In this document: piece after piece, positions 1 through 8,296 of the stretch
How the letters are laid out: the number at the start of each line of letters is the position of its first letter
How positions within the stretch are numbered: the stretch's first letter is position 1
Origin: Paludibacteraceae bacterium
GTDB taxonomy: Bacteria; Bacteroidota; Bacteroidia; Bacteroidales; Paludibacteraceae
DNA length: 52,774 nt
Reading direction: 5' to 3'
Assembly: GCA_905235225.1 (NCBI GenBank)
Contig: CAJOKE010000009.1
Location: 1 to 52,774, forward strand
Position numbers and translations under genes: made by a program
The notes under the pieces: model-generated
Database searches by the model: none
What the model was told of the DNA's origin: nothing
Seen by the model: the letters and a program-made list of their open reading frames with translations, nothing else

Positions 1-2
1 CA

Positions 3-689
3 TTCTATGGAGGTACATGTTTGCGTATTTTTCATGGTCTTCCGCGTTTTTCCGAGGACATGGATTTTACGTTAGTGGAGAAGAATCCTGCTATACATTT
101 GGAGAATTATTTTCACCCCATCCGTGAAGTGTTTGCGCTTACCGGCAAGGATGTCGTGATAACCAAGAAAGAGAAACTGCATTTCGGTCGGGGTGAGTCG
201 GCATTTCTCAAGGAAGATACGACTGCCTATGACATCGCTTTCCAAACAGAAAAAACTATCAAAGTGAAGATTGAGTTGGACACGAATCCTCCTTTGCTCT
301 TTGACACGGAGCAGAAACTGATGATGCAACCGTATTCGGTGATGATTCGTTGTTTAACCTTGCCGGATCTCTTTGCCGGAAAGATGCATGCCTTGGTTTT
401 CCGTAATTGGAAGACCCGCATTAAAGGCCGCGATTGGTATGATTTTGAATGGTATATACGGCATAATATCCCTCTTCACTTTGCCCATTTGCAAGAACGA
501 ATCCGGGAATTTAACGGGCAAGAAGTCACGCAAGAAGAGTTCATACATTTGCTCCGTGACAGACTGGCAAACGCCAATATCAATCAAGTGAAAGAAGATG
601 TGCTTCCGTTTATCAACAATCCTTCTGAATTAGACATCTGGTCCAATGAGTATTTCGCTCTTTTGGCTGATAGATTGATTTTTAAATAA
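3..689 (+). CDS. AbiEii-type nucleotidyltransferase toxin (5' partial)
   Basis: Nucleotidyltransferase-fold protein of the AbiEii/AbiGii toxin family (type IV toxin-antitoxin and abortive infection systems). The reading frame is already open at the window edge and encodes YGGTCLRIFHGLPRFSEDMD: the GG(T)xxLR strand followed by SxDxD, whose acidic residues bind the metal in this fold. The frame therefore continues upstream, and a TTG at 21 would split the catalytic motif, so it is not the start. Downstream there is the usual family region with WYDFEWYI. The antitoxin (AbiEi) would be expected upstream, outside the window. The gene ends at a hairpin (743-770). Function as a toxin is known for the family and inferred here; stand-alone AbiEii-like genes also occur. 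Confidence 0.85.
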   Translation, partial: FYGGTCLRIFHGLPRFSEDMDFTLVEKNPAIHLENYFHPIREVFALTGKDVVITKKEKLHFGRGESAFLKEDTTAYDIAFQTEKTIKVKIELDTNPPLLFDTEQKLMMQPYSVMIRCLTLPDLFAGKMHALVFRNWKTRIKGRDWYDFEWYIRHNIPLHFAHLQERIREFNGQEVTQEEFIHLLRDRLANANINQVKEDVLPFINNPSELDIWSNEYFALLADRLIFK

Positions 690-742
690 ATCTTTATCGT
701 CAGGTATCTCTCGTAAACATGTGTGAGACACGACTAAAAAAT

Positions 743-770
743 CAACGCACTCTCATTCGGGAGTGCGTTG
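743..770 (+). terminator. Hairpin after the AbiEii-like gene
   Basis: Perfect 10-bp stem, CAACGCACTC paired with GAGTGCGTTG, around a short loop. The T-run after it is weak (TTATCCTT). It sits 54 bases after the stop codon and probably ends that transcript. Confidence 0.6.
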
Positions 771-780
771 TTATCCTTAC

Positions 781-815
781 TTCCTCTCTTGAGGAGAGGG
801 CAGGGGAGAGGTTTT
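781..815. repeat. CCTCTC/GAGAGG repeat, copy 1
   Basis: Purine/pyrimidine-skewed segment with CCTCTC, a 5-base loop and GAGAGG, followed by GGGGAGAGG. A related, diverged copy lies at 1647-1682, so the two copies bracket the toxin-antitoxin pair. Between this copy and the promoter at 1061 there is no supportable gene: only short unsupported frames and a CCGATGACCGA motif that recurs near 31205. Confidence 0.4.
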
Positions 816-935
816 ACGCTTTAACGGATCACCGACCGATGACCGATAGAAAACCGGCTCACAACCGACACATGACCGAGTAAAAAATATAGAGAAAAAT
901 TATCCAAACCCTTGCACATATCAAAAAAAAGCAAA

Positions 936-951
936 CAAATATTTGTTGTAA
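936..951. repeat. 16-bp repeat CAAATATTTGTTGTAA, copy 1
   Basis: CAAATATTTGTTGTAA begins with the perfect palindrome CAAATATTTG. The identical 16 bases occur again at 1072-1087, inside the promoter of the toxin-antitoxin operon. It is a candidate operator; no other copy was noticed. Confidence 0.45.
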
Positions 952-1060
952 CGTCGGACTCCGCCACTTCGTTTCCCCCGAACTTACTTTCGCACAGTCG
1001 TGCAAATAACAAGTCTTTTTCTCAAAAACTACAAATAAATTTGATTTTTTGCGCAAAATC

Positions 1061-1092
1061 CTTGTGTATTTCAAATATTTGTTGTAATTTCG
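1061..1092 (+). promoter_or_regulatory. Promoter of the antitoxin/YoeB operon
   Basis: CTTG at 1061-1064, 20 bases, then TAATTTCG at 1085-1092 fits the Bacteroidota -33/-7 promoter with two off-consensus positions. The second copy of CAAATATTTGTTGTAA (1072-1087) lies across the spacer and -7 box, where a bound antitoxin complex could block transcription. Autoregulation is known for this toxin-antitoxin class; the site itself is inferred. Confidence 0.6.
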
Positions 1093-1117
1093 TAGGCAAA
1101 ATTGAGAGGAGGCTATT

Positions 1118-1366
1118 ATGACCGCTTTACAACTGAACGCAGAAATCTATCGTAGTTTAGGAGTTCTTTCCGAGGACGAAAGCATGCTCAAACGTGCAGC
1201 CAAGTATCTCAAATGCTTGGCGGCAGAACTCACGTACGACCCTACATTGATGTCGAAAGAAGATTTCTATGCACGTGTGGACGAGGCAGAGCGTGAGATT
1301 GCAGAGGGAAAAGGAATTCGTTTTACGGATAAGGCCGAGATGAATGCTTGGCTTAATTCTCTTTGA
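1118..1366 (+). CDS. Antitoxin of a YoeB-type toxin-antitoxin pair
   Basis: Small acidic protein of 82 residues immediately upstream of a YoeB-like toxin. In known pairs the first gene encodes a protein that binds and neutralises the RNase toxin and represses the operon. The N-terminal part (LNAEIYRSLGVLSEDESML) and the Lys-rich helix after it are consistent with a DNA-binding half, and the acidic C-terminal half (EAEREIAEGKGIRF) with toxin binding; I cannot assign it firmly to the RelB or Phd fold. The start is supported by AGGAGG at 1107-1112, 5 bases before ATG, a Shine-Dalgarno that is unusual in this phylum. Its stop codon ends 2 bases before the toxin ATG, implying translational coupling. 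Confidence 0.8.
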   Translation: MTALQLNAEIYRSLGVLSEDESMLKRAAKYLKCLAAELTYDPTLMSKEDFYARVDEAEREIAEGKGIRFTDKAEMNAWLNSL

Positions 1367-1368
1367 GT

Positions 1369-1641
1369 ATGTTTACGATCGTCTATTCGTCACGCGCACA
1401 AGAAGACTTGCGCAAGTTAAAGAAAGATGAACCGACTGCTTTTCAGAAAGCACTCAAACTATTGAATGAGTTGGTAGACCATCCCCAAACGGGAACTGGT
1501 CATCCTGAGCCATTGAAAGGAAAACCGGAAGGTCGATGGAGCCGCCAGATAACAAAGATGCATCGGTTGGTCTATCGCATTTATGAGCAAGAGGTATATG
1601 TGGATGTCCTGACCGCTTATGGTCATAATGACGATAAATGA
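1369..1641 (+). CDS. yoeB: Txe/YoeB-family toxin (ribosome-dependent mRNA interferase)
   Basis: RelE-superfamily toxin of 90 residues that in characterised relatives cleaves mRNA in the ribosomal A site. Family marks are GTGHPEPLKGKPEGRWSR (residues 42-59) and MHRLVYRIY (64-72). By alignment with E. coli YoeB, Glu48 matches catalytic E46, Arg66 matches R65 and His86 matches H83. The last functional position differs: the usual His-Tyr is His86-Asn87 (GHNDDK at the C-terminus). An upstream in-frame TTG at 1363 would overlap the antitoxin stop; the ATG at 1369 gives the normal family length. It is co-transcribed with the antitoxin before it. Confidence 0.88.
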   Translation: MFTIVYSSRAQEDLRKLKKDEPTAFQKALKLLNELVDHPQTGTGHPEPLKGKPEGRWSRQITKMHRLVYRIYEQEVYVDVLTAYGHNDDK

Positions 1642-1646
1642 ATATA

Positions 1647-1682
1647 CCGTCTCCTCTCTGGGAGGAAAAATGGAGAGGGCTG
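1647..1682. repeat. CCTCTC/GGGAGG repeat, copy 2
   Basis: TCCTCTCTGGGAGG followed by GGAGAGGGCTGA, related to the segment at 781-815. It lies just after the toxin stop. The similarity is imperfect, so common ancestry of the two copies is a suggestion. Confidence 0.35.
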
Positions 1683-1727
1683 AACCGACAGCGAAAAAGC
1701 GTAGATAATAACATACTTACTAACATT

Positions 1728-2633
1728 ATGAAAAAGTTACTCTTATTCACTTTCGTAGCATTTTTGCTTGCAACGCCTACTAATGCCAAGAAACCGCAAT
1801 TGGCACGTTCGGTGTGGTTCTTGTTTGAGAAACAGGACAATCTGGAGAAACAGCCCAATGACAGCGTGGTTGTTTCGTATAAGATGGTTATGGAAAGTAT
1901 TTATCGGAACGATAAAAAATACCCTGATTTTTATCCACAACCCCAAATAGTAATAACTATTCGGAATAAAACAGAGCGACCGGTTTATGTGGATTTGCAG
2001 AAATCGTTTATTATAATCAACGAAGAACTCTATCCGTTGTATCTTCCGACATCGGAAGTTCAGACGCAAAGCAATACATCCATGGTTGGTGCTAATCTCG
2101 GATTAGTTGGAATTGGTTCTGCCGGTACAACATCTACAGCCAAGATTACTCATGCCGAGTGTCTTGTCCAAATCCCCGGAGAAACGAAAAAATCTATTGA
2201 CGTACTGCTGACCAAATGGGAAAAATCATTTACCTTAAATAATGTGGATGGAAGATTTGAGTATAAACCGGCCGGCTGGAATGGTGAAAAAAATCCTAAT
2301 GCCATATCTTATTCTTTTGAATGTCATGACCTTATCCAATATTTTGTTAATGCAGGAGAAGCGAAAACCTATGAATTTGACGATAATCCATTGACATTGG
2401 ATATGCGTATATGTTATTCTTTTAATGATAATATGACACCGAATTTCGTCAATCGTTCTGTGTATTACACGAAGTACGCAGTAGGAACTGAACGTTCAAA
2501 AGGTGGCCTGCTTGATGTCGAGCATGAAAGAAAAACCGCAATAAATGCATGTCCTGAAGTGAATGATTATCTTAATTCGTCCAATAAACTGTATTTCCGT
2601 ATATGGACTCCCTATACCATGCCTAAGAAATAA
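1728..2633 (+). CDS. Secreted protein of unknown function, paralog 1 of 4 (type A)
   Basis: I do not recognise a named family. The ATG at 1728 opens a clear signal peptide (MKKLLLFTFVAFLLATPTNA) with likely cleavage before KKPQ; there is no lipobox, so a soluble periplasmic or secreted protein of about 280 residues is expected. The body shares with the next three genes, in order: EKQPNDS, a PQ/PH-x-VITI strand, ERPVYVDLQKSFIIINEE, a Ser/Thr-rich stretch, GANLGLVGIGSAG, a short linker with IPGETKKSIDV, LTKWE, NPLTLDMRICYSFND and SVYYTKY. The alternating strand pattern suggests a mostly beta fold. An earlier in-frame start at 1638 adds residues without signal character. It follows the YoeB gene by 86 bases with no recognisable promoter in between, so read-through from the toxin-antitoxin promoter is possible. 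Confidence 0.85.
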   Translation: MKKLLLFTFVAFLLATPTNAKKPQLARSVWFLFEKQDNLEKQPNDSVVVSYKMVMESIYRNDKKYPDFYPQPQIVITIRNKTERPVYVDLQKSFIIINEELYPLYLPTSEVQTQSNTSMVGANLGLVGIGSAGTTSTAKITHAECLVQIPGETKKSIDVLLTKWEKSFTLNNVDGRFEYKPAGWNGEKNPNAISYSFECHDLIQYFVNAGEAKTYEFDDNPLTLDMRICYSFNDNMTPNFVNRSVYYTKYAVGTERSKGGLLDVEHERKTAINACPEVNDYLNSSNKLYFRIWTPYTMPKK

Positions 2634-2656
2634 AACAACCCTAACTATTACATAAT

Positions 2657-3496
2657 ATGAAGAGAGTTATTCTGTATAGTATAGCATTGTGTATGTTGGC
2701 ATTACCACTTAATGCCAAGAAACCCAAGTTGGCGCAAGATGTGTTTTTCTTGATGGAAAGACAAATAAATAAGGAAAAACAGCCCAATGATAGCATCAGC
2801 ATAAATTATAAGATCAATTATACCAATTTAAATGGTAAATCAGACGGAGTTCGTTTTCAGCCACATCTTGTTATAACCATTAATAACAATACAGAGCGAA
2901 CCATTTTTATCGATTTGCAAAACTCTTTCCTTGTAGTCAATGGAGAATCGTTTCCTATGTTTACAAATACAACCAACATTTCTACGCAAGGCAGCACGGC
3001 AATAGGAGGTGTTAACCTTGGTTTAGTCGGAATAGGTTCTGCTAATTCCGAATTCAACACAAAAATGACTCATGAGCAGCGGATAATAAATATACCAGAG
3101 GAATCAAAAAAAGCAATAGATTTGCCACTCCTAACAAAGTGGGGTGTACCTTGGAAATTGAATGAAGTAAACGGAACAATAACGATACTTCCCAAAGGGA
3201 CAAATTGCAACTATTGGGATTATTTCATTATTGATCAAGCTTTCATTCAACAAGGAGAAGTGCAAAATTATAAGCAATCTAATAGCCCGTTAACTATGGA
3301 TATCAGGATGTGTTATTCCTTTACAGAAGATTTGGCAACCACATTTGTAAACAAATCACAATTCTCTGCGATACATGTGGTTGGAAGTAATGGATATCCA
3401 GAGGCAAAAAAGTTATTTCCAGACATAGATACATACGAAAGATCCGATAACAAATTGAATTTATTTGTATGTACAAGGAAAGCATTGGGTTTGTAA
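2657..3496 (+). CDS. Secreted protein of unknown function, paralog 2 of 4 (type B)
   Basis: A 279-residue paralog of the preceding gene, with signal peptide MKRVILYSIALCMLALPLNA cleaved before KKPKL. It keeps the shared blocks EKQPNDS, PHLVITINNNTERTIFIDL, TNTTNISTQGSTAIGGVNLG, LVGIGSA, LLTKWG and PLTMDIRMCYSF. Its signal peptide resembles that of paralog 4 much more than those of paralogs 1 and 3. The gap from gene 1 is 23 bases and contains AACAACCCTAAC, closely matched in the gap before paralog 4 (AATCAACCCTAAC). Noticeably AT-rich compared with its neighbours. No catalytic motif was seen; a binding or structural envelope role is conceivable but not shown. Confidence 0.85.
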   Translation: MKRVILYSIALCMLALPLNAKKPKLAQDVFFLMERQINKEKQPNDSISINYKINYTNLNGKSDGVRFQPHLVITINNNTERTIFIDLQNSFLVVNGESFPMFTNTTNISTQGSTAIGGVNLGLVGIGSANSEFNTKMTHEQRIINIPEESKKAIDLPLLTKWGVPWKLNEVNGTITILPKGTNCNYWDYFIIDQAFIQQGEVQNYKQSNSPLTMDIRMCYSFTEDLATTFVNKSQFSAIHVVGSNGYPEAKKLFPDIDTYERSDNKLNLFVCTRKALGL

Positions 3497-3523
3497 CACA
3501 TAACCGACATATATTATATAATT

Positions 3524-4411
3524 ATGAAAAAGTTACTTTTACTCGTTTTAACTGCATTCTTGCTTACGTTGCCCACAAATGCCAAGAAACCGCAACCGGC
3601 ACAGTTAGTATGGTTCTTGATGGAACGGCAACCAAATTTGGAAAAACAACCTAACGACAGTATCGTTATCACCTACAAAATCACGCACGGACACAGGATG
3701 CCTAATCGGAAAGAAAAAAGTATGGAAATGTGGTATCCGCAACCTCATATGGTAATTACTGTCTTGAATAATTCCGAGCGGGAGATTTTCGTCGATTTGC
3801 AGAAATCCTTTATTGTGGCAAATCAGGAACTATATCCTCTATTTACCAATACCACCGATGTATCCACACAAGGCGGAACATCTATAACCGGTGTTAATCT
3901 CGGGCTCGTAGGCGTTGGCTCTGCCAGTTCAGATTTTAACACAAAAGTAACACACGAACAGCGTTTTATCAATGTACCGGCTGAGACTAAAAAGTCTTTG
4001 GATATACCTCTACTGACCAAATGGAACGCTTCATGGCAACTCAACGAGGCAAATGGAAAAATCTTCATACATCAAGGAACTGACCTACGTCAAAGTAGTT
4101 GGAATTATGATCCTGATTATGTTATAATTGAGAATAATTTCTCCCCTATGAATGAAGTGCTGAACTACGAGGATTCGGATAACCCGCTTACCTTGGATAT
4201 GCGGATTTGCTACTCGTTCAATGAAGACATCAACCCTTCATTTATTGCTAAATCGGTGTATTGGACAACACACGTCATCGGGACAGGAAATGGAAACGGG
4301 TTTGGTGATAAACAATTATATCTCGCAAGAAAACAATTCCAAGATGTAGATTCATATTCCGGCAACAAAAACAAATTGCTGATGATTGTGCAAAGTGACG
4401 TATTTCAATAA
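3524..4411 (+). CDS. Secreted protein of unknown function, paralog 3 of 4 (type A)
   Basis: A 295-residue paralog with signal peptide MKKLLLLVLTAFLLTLPTNA, most similar to that of paralog 1 (both end PTNAKKPQ and continue with VWFL). Shared blocks: NLEKQPNDS, PQPHMVITVLNNSEREIFVD, TNTTDVSTQGGTSITGVNLG, LVGVGSASSDFNTKVTHEQR, LLTKWN, NPLTLDMRICYSFNED. It lies 27 bases after paralog 2 and 23 before paralog 4, so the four genes very probably form one transcript. Function unknown. Confidence 0.85.
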   Translation: MKKLLLLVLTAFLLTLPTNAKKPQPAQLVWFLMERQPNLEKQPNDSIVITYKITHGHRMPNRKEKSMEMWYPQPHMVITVLNNSEREIFVDLQKSFIVANQELYPLFTNTTDVSTQGGTSITGVNLGLVGVGSASSDFNTKVTHEQRFINVPAETKKSLDIPLLTKWNASWQLNEANGKIFIHQGTDLRQSSWNYDPDYVIIENNFSPMNEVLNYEDSDNPLTLDMRICYSFNEDINPSFIAKSVYWTTHVIGTGNGNGFGDKQLYLARKQFQDVDSYSGNKNKLLMIVQSDVFQ

Positions 4412-4434
4412 ATCAACCCTAACAATAGCGAATT

Positions 4435-5277
4435 ATGAAAAAAGTTATTCTATTCAGTTTGGCGCTATGCATGCTGGCGTTACCCGCAAATGCCAAGAAA
4501 GAAAAAGCCGCCAAGGTTGTTGTATTCGTTCTGGAACAACAAAAAGAGTTGGAGAAACAGCCGAACGAAGAGATAAACGTCCGCTGCACAATCACCCACA
4601 CCCCATATATGCAGTTTAAGGGCGATTGGTTTCCGCAGCCCCATATTATGATTACCGTTCAGAATAATTCAGAGCGCGATATATATGTGGATTTGCAGAA
4701 GTCTTTCCTTATACCGAATGACGAAACCTTTTCTATGTTTACCAATACGACAAACGTTTCCACACAAGGCAGTACTTCCATTTCCGGTGTTAATCTCGGG
4801 TTAGTGGGAGTCGGTTCAGCTAATACAAATGTCAATACGAAGGTTACACAAGAACAGCGTTTTATAGTAATCCCGGCAGACTCAAAAAAAGTGATAGATA
4901 TGCCTATGGCAACCAAGTGGGGTGTGTCGTGGAAACTGAACAATAATTTAGGAGAAATCATGGTTAATGTTCCGCGTAGTGATCAAAATAACGGCTACGC
5001 TGTTATCAACCAAAATTTTGTGCATAAAAGCGAGGTGCTGACGTACAACGATTCTGACAATCCGTTCAATTTGGATGTAAGAATCAATTATTCGTTCAAC
5101 GAAGATATGAACGAGAGCCTTACGCACAAATTGGTTTATTACACCAAATATGTCCTCGGCACGGATGTATTCTACGGCGATGTTGATAACCAGGAAAGAA
5201 AACTCATCCCGTCTATGGACACATATACCGGCCTACCGAACTCAATGTTCTTCCGTCTGTGGATGCCAATGAACTAA
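4435..5277 (+). CDS. Secreted protein of unknown function, paralog 4 of 4 (type B)
   Basis: A 280-residue paralog with signal peptide MKKVILFSLALCMLALPANA, nearly that of paralog 2. The first mature residues differ (KKEKAAKVVVFVLEQQKELE) and the conserved QPNDS is QPNEE, so it is the most diverged at the mature N-terminus, while the central block TNTTNVSTQGSTSISGVNLG and LVGVGSA are retained. It is last in the array and followed by a bidirectional terminator at 5308-5339. Confidence 0.85.
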   Translation: MKKVILFSLALCMLALPANAKKEKAAKVVVFVLEQQKELEKQPNEEINVRCTITHTPYMQFKGDWFPQPHIMITVQNNSERDIYVDLQKSFLIPNDETFSMFTNTTNVSTQGSTSISGVNLGLVGVGSANTNVNTKVTQEQRFIVIPADSKKVIDMPMATKWGVSWKLNNNLGEIMVNVPRSDQNNGYAVINQNFVHKSEVLTYNDSDNPFNLDVRINYSFNEDMNESLTHKLVYYTKYVLGTDVFYGDVDNQERKLIPSMDTYTGLPNSMFFRLWMPMN

Positions 5278-5307
5278 AATATTCATATGTGCATTAAGAT
5301 ACTAAAC

Positions 5308-5339
5308 AAAGACGCGCTCCCGGAAAGGAACGCGTCTTT
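5308..5339. terminator. Bidirectional terminator between paralog 4 and ppdK
   Basis: Perfect 9-bp stem AAAGACGCG/CGCGTCTTT with a 14-base loop, A/T-flanked on both sides. It separates two convergent genes and can serve both. Confidence 0.75.
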
Positions 5340-5359
5340 ATATATTCGCTCAAACGATA

Positions 5360-8095
5360 TTACTTATCATCCTCTACGGCGGCTTGGGCGGCGGCGAGGC
5401 GGGCGATAGGAACGCGGAAGGGCGAGCAGGAAGCGTAGTTCATGCCGACACGGGCACAGAACTTAACGGACGAAGGCTCGCCGCCGTGTTCGCCGCAGAT
5501 ACCTGTGCGGAGTCCCGGACGAACGGCACGGCCTTTCTCTACCGCCATCTTAATCAATTGGCCAACACCTTTCTGGTCAAGCACTTGGAACGGATCCGCT
5601 TTCAGGATCTTCTTCTCCAAATAAACGGGCAAGAATGAGGCGATGTCGTCACGGCTGTAACCGAAGGTCATTTGGGTCAAGTCGTTGGTACCGAAGGAGA
5701 AGTACTGCGCTTCAGTTGCAATGCGGTCAGCAGTCAGTGCTGCACGCGGAATCTCAATCATAGTACCGACTTCGTATTCCACTTCAACACCATATTCTGC
5801 GAATACTTCTTTAGCGACACGGTCAATGATTTCCTTCTGTTGTTTGAACTCATACAAGATACCAATGAGTGGAACCATTACTTCGGGCATCGGGTGTTTG
5901 CCTTCTTTCTTCAATTCGCAGGCAGCAGACATGATAGCGCGTGTCTGCATAGCGGTAATTTCGGGGAAGGTGATACCGAGACGGCATCCGCGGTGACCGA
6001 GCATGGGGTTATTTTCAGCCAAAGAAGCCACACGCTGTTGAATCTCCTGAACAGAAACGCCCATTTCTTTAGCCATGGTTTCCTGACCTGCAAGATCATG
6101 GGGAACAAACTCATGCAAAGGCGGATCGAGCAGACGGATATTCACAGGCAGTCCGTCCATAGCGTCCAAGATACCTTTGAAGTCAGCCTTTTGGTACGGC
6201 AGCAGTTTAGCCAGTGCTTTCTCGCGTCCTGCGCTGTCCTTGGCGAGAATCATCTCGCGCATAGCGATAATCTTCTTGTCATCGAAGAACATATGCTCTG
6301 TACGTGTGAGACCGATACCTTTTGCACCAAAGGCGCGGGCAACTCGTGCATCGTGCGGGGTGTCTGCGTTAGTACGAACCTGCAGTTTGGTATATTTGTC
6401 GCAGAGGTCCATGAGTGCCTTGAAGTCTCCGCTGAGTTCAGCAGCCTTGGTCGGAATCTCACCTGCATAAACCTGACCGGTAGAGCCGTTAAGTGAAATG
6501 TAGTCGCCCTCTTTGTATGTAACGCCTTCAATAGTAACCGTTTTTGCTTTGTAGTCAACGAGGATAGCACCTGCGCCTGATACGCAGCATTTACCCATAC
6601 CACGGGCAACCACAGCAGCGTGCGAGGTCATACCGCCGCGTGCAGTAAGAATACCTTCAGCAGCAGACATACCTGCGAGGTCTTCGGGGCTGGTCTCAAT
6701 ACGAACCATGATGACTTTGTGACCGTTCTGGTGCCATTCCTGAGCGTCGTCAGCGTGGAAAACGATTTGTCCGCAAGCAGCACCCGGAGAAGCGGGAAGA
6801 CCCTGCGTGATGACTTTCGCTTTCTTCAGCGCGTCCTTGTCGAAAACGGGGTGGAGCAGTTCATCCAGTTTCTGCGGCTCGCAACGCATGATAGCTGTTT
6901 TCTCGTCAATTTGTCCTTCGCGAACGAGATCCATGGCGATTTTAACCATAGCAGTACCAGTACGTTTACCGTTACGTGTCTGGAGGAACCAGAGTTTGCC
7001 TTCCTGAACGGTGAACTCCATATCCTGCATGTCGTGGTAGTGGTTCTCCAGTTTAGTCTGGATGGCGTCTAACTCTTTGTAGAGTTCGGGCATAACCTCT
7101 TCCATAGAAGGATATTTGGCAGCGCGTTCTTCTTCGCTAATGCCCTGGAGTTTTGCCCAGCGGCGGCTACCTTCGATAGTGATTTGTTGCGGAGTACGGA
7201 TACCGGCAACGACATCCTCACCCTGTGCATTAACAAGGTATTCTCCATTGAAGATGTTTTCACCGGTAGCGGCGTCACGGCTGAAGCAAACGCCGGTAGC
7301 CGAAGTGTCGCCCATATTACCGAATACCATTGCCATAACGGAAACGGCAGTTCCCCACTCGTCAGGAATTCCCTCCATCTTACGGTAGAGGATAGCGCGC
7401 TCGTTCATCCATGAGCGGAATACAGCGCAGATGGCACCCCACAGCTGCTCCATCGGATCATTGGGGAAGTCATTGCCGGTTTGCTCTTTGATGGCAGTTT
7501 TGAAGCGAGCAACAAGCAGTTTTAGTTCCTCGACATTGAGGTCTTTATCCAATTTGATGTGACGGATCTCTTTAACCTCTTCGATGATTTTCTCGAAGGG
7601 GTCGATATCGGTTTTGTTAACGGGCTTCATGCCAAGCACTACATCACCGTACATTTGTACGAAACGGCGATACGAGTCGTAAACGAAGTGCGGGTTGTTG
7701 GTTTTCTTAACCATACCTTCAGCAACGGTGTCATTAAGACCGAGGTTGAGGATGGTGTCCATCATACCGGGCATAGAAGCGCGTGCGCCAGAACGAACAG
7801 AAACGAGCAGAGGATTAGTGGGGTCACCGAACTTGCTGTTCATGAGGTTTTCGATATGGTGTACAGCAGCAACGACATCATCGTTGAGCAGTTCCATAAT
7901 CTTCTCCTGATCCTGACCTACTTCATAGTACTCGTTGCAGACATCAGTAGTGATGGTGAATCCCGGAGGAACGGGAACACCGATGAGGTTCATCTCGGCG
8001 CAGTTAGCACCTTTTCCGCCCAGTTGCTCACGCATTTGAGCGTTACCTTCGGCTTTACCGTTTCCGAAGGTGTAAACACGTTTTTTTTGTTCCAT
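5360..8095 (-). CDS. ppdK: Pyruvate, phosphate dikinase
   Basis: Reversibly converts pyruvate, ATP and phosphate to PEP, AMP and PPi; in anaerobic Bacteroidota it links glycolysis and gluconeogenesis. At 911 residues it has full family length. Visible parts: the N-terminal nucleotide-binding domain starting YTFGNGKAEG with GGKGANCAEM, the SVRSGARASMPGMMDTILNL stretch, the central phosphohistidine domain with GGMTSHAAVVARGMGKCC (phosphorylated His about residue 492), and the C-terminal PEP/pyruvate barrel with RTEHMFF, EIPRAALTAD, FGTNDLTQMTFGYSRDD and the acid/base Cys in GICGEHGG. It is monocistronic, with a -33/-7 promoter at 8202-8233 and an approximately 100-base untranslated leader. Confidence 0.97.
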   Translation of the reverse strand: MEQKKRVYTFGNGKAEGNAQMREQLGGKGANCAEMNLIGVPVPPGFTITTDVCNEYYEVGQDQEKIMELLNDDVVAAVHHIENLMNSKFGDPTNPLLVSVRSGARASMPGMMDTILNLGLNDTVAEGMVKKTNNPHFVYDSYRRFVQMYGDVVLGMKPVNKTDIDPFEKIIEEVKEIRHIKLDKDLNVEELKLLVARFKTAIKEQTGNDFPNDPMEQLWGAICAVFRSWMNERAILYRKMEGIPDEWGTAVSVMAMVFGNMGDTSATGVCFSRDAATGENIFNGEYLVNAQGEDVVAGIRTPQQITIEGSRRWAKLQGISEEERAAKYPSMEEVMPELYKELDAIQTKLENHYHDMQDMEFTVQEGKLWFLQTRNGKRTGTAMVKIAMDLVREGQIDEKTAIMRCEPQKLDELLHPVFDKDALKKAKVITQGLPASPGAACGQIVFHADDAQEWHQNGHKVIMVRIETSPEDLAGMSAAEGILTARGGMTSHAAVVARGMGKCCVSGAGAILVDYKAKTVTIEGVTYKEGDYISLNGSTGQVYAGEIPTKAAELSGDFKALMDLCDKYTKLQVRTNADTPHDARVARAFGAKGIGLTRTEHMFFDDKKIIAMREMILAKDSAGREKALAKLLPYQKADFKGILDAMDGLPVNIRLLDPPLHEFVPHDLAGQETMAKEMGVSVQEIQQRVASLAENNPMLGHRGCRLGITFPEITAMQTRAIMSAACELKKEGKHPMPEVMVPLIGILYEFKQQKEIIDRVAKEVFAEYGVEVEYEVGTMIEIPRAALTADRIATEAQYFSFGTNDLTQMTFGYSRDDIASFLPVYLEKKILKADPFQVLDQKGVGQLIKMAVEKGRAVRPGLRTGICGEHGGEPSSVKFCARVGMNYASCSPFRVPIARLAAAQAAVEDDK

Positions 8096-8193
8096 TTAGT
8101 AATATCGATTTATATTGTTTTGTATTGATTCTCTTGAATATACGAGGATGTAGATATTTGACCTTTCGTGACGATTTTATGCCGAATCATCAA

Positions 8194-8273
8194 ATCTGCT
8201 GCAAATGTACAATAAAAATTACATATACGCAAATTTATTTGCATATTTTCGTCAAATAGAATGAAATTCTATG
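8194..8273 (-). repeat. 80-bp promoter block, copy upstream of ppdK
   Basis: Direct repeat of 9232-9311 with only 5 differences over 80 bases (about 94% identity by eye). It contains the complete -33/-7 promoter plus some 40 bases upstream of it. Confidence 0.85.
8202..8233 (-). promoter_or_regulatory. ppdK promoter
   Basis: On the minus strand TTTG (8230-8233), 20 bases, then TACATTTG (8202-8209): an exact Bacteroidota -33/-7 promoter, about 107 bases before the start codon. Confidence 0.85.
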
Positions 8274-8296
8274 TTTTTTGCAGATATTATGTCGGA

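Noticed and set aside
821..1074. Short minus-strand open frames between the AbiEii-like gene and the antitoxin
   Set aside because: They overlap the promoter and repeats, have odd composition and no family marks.
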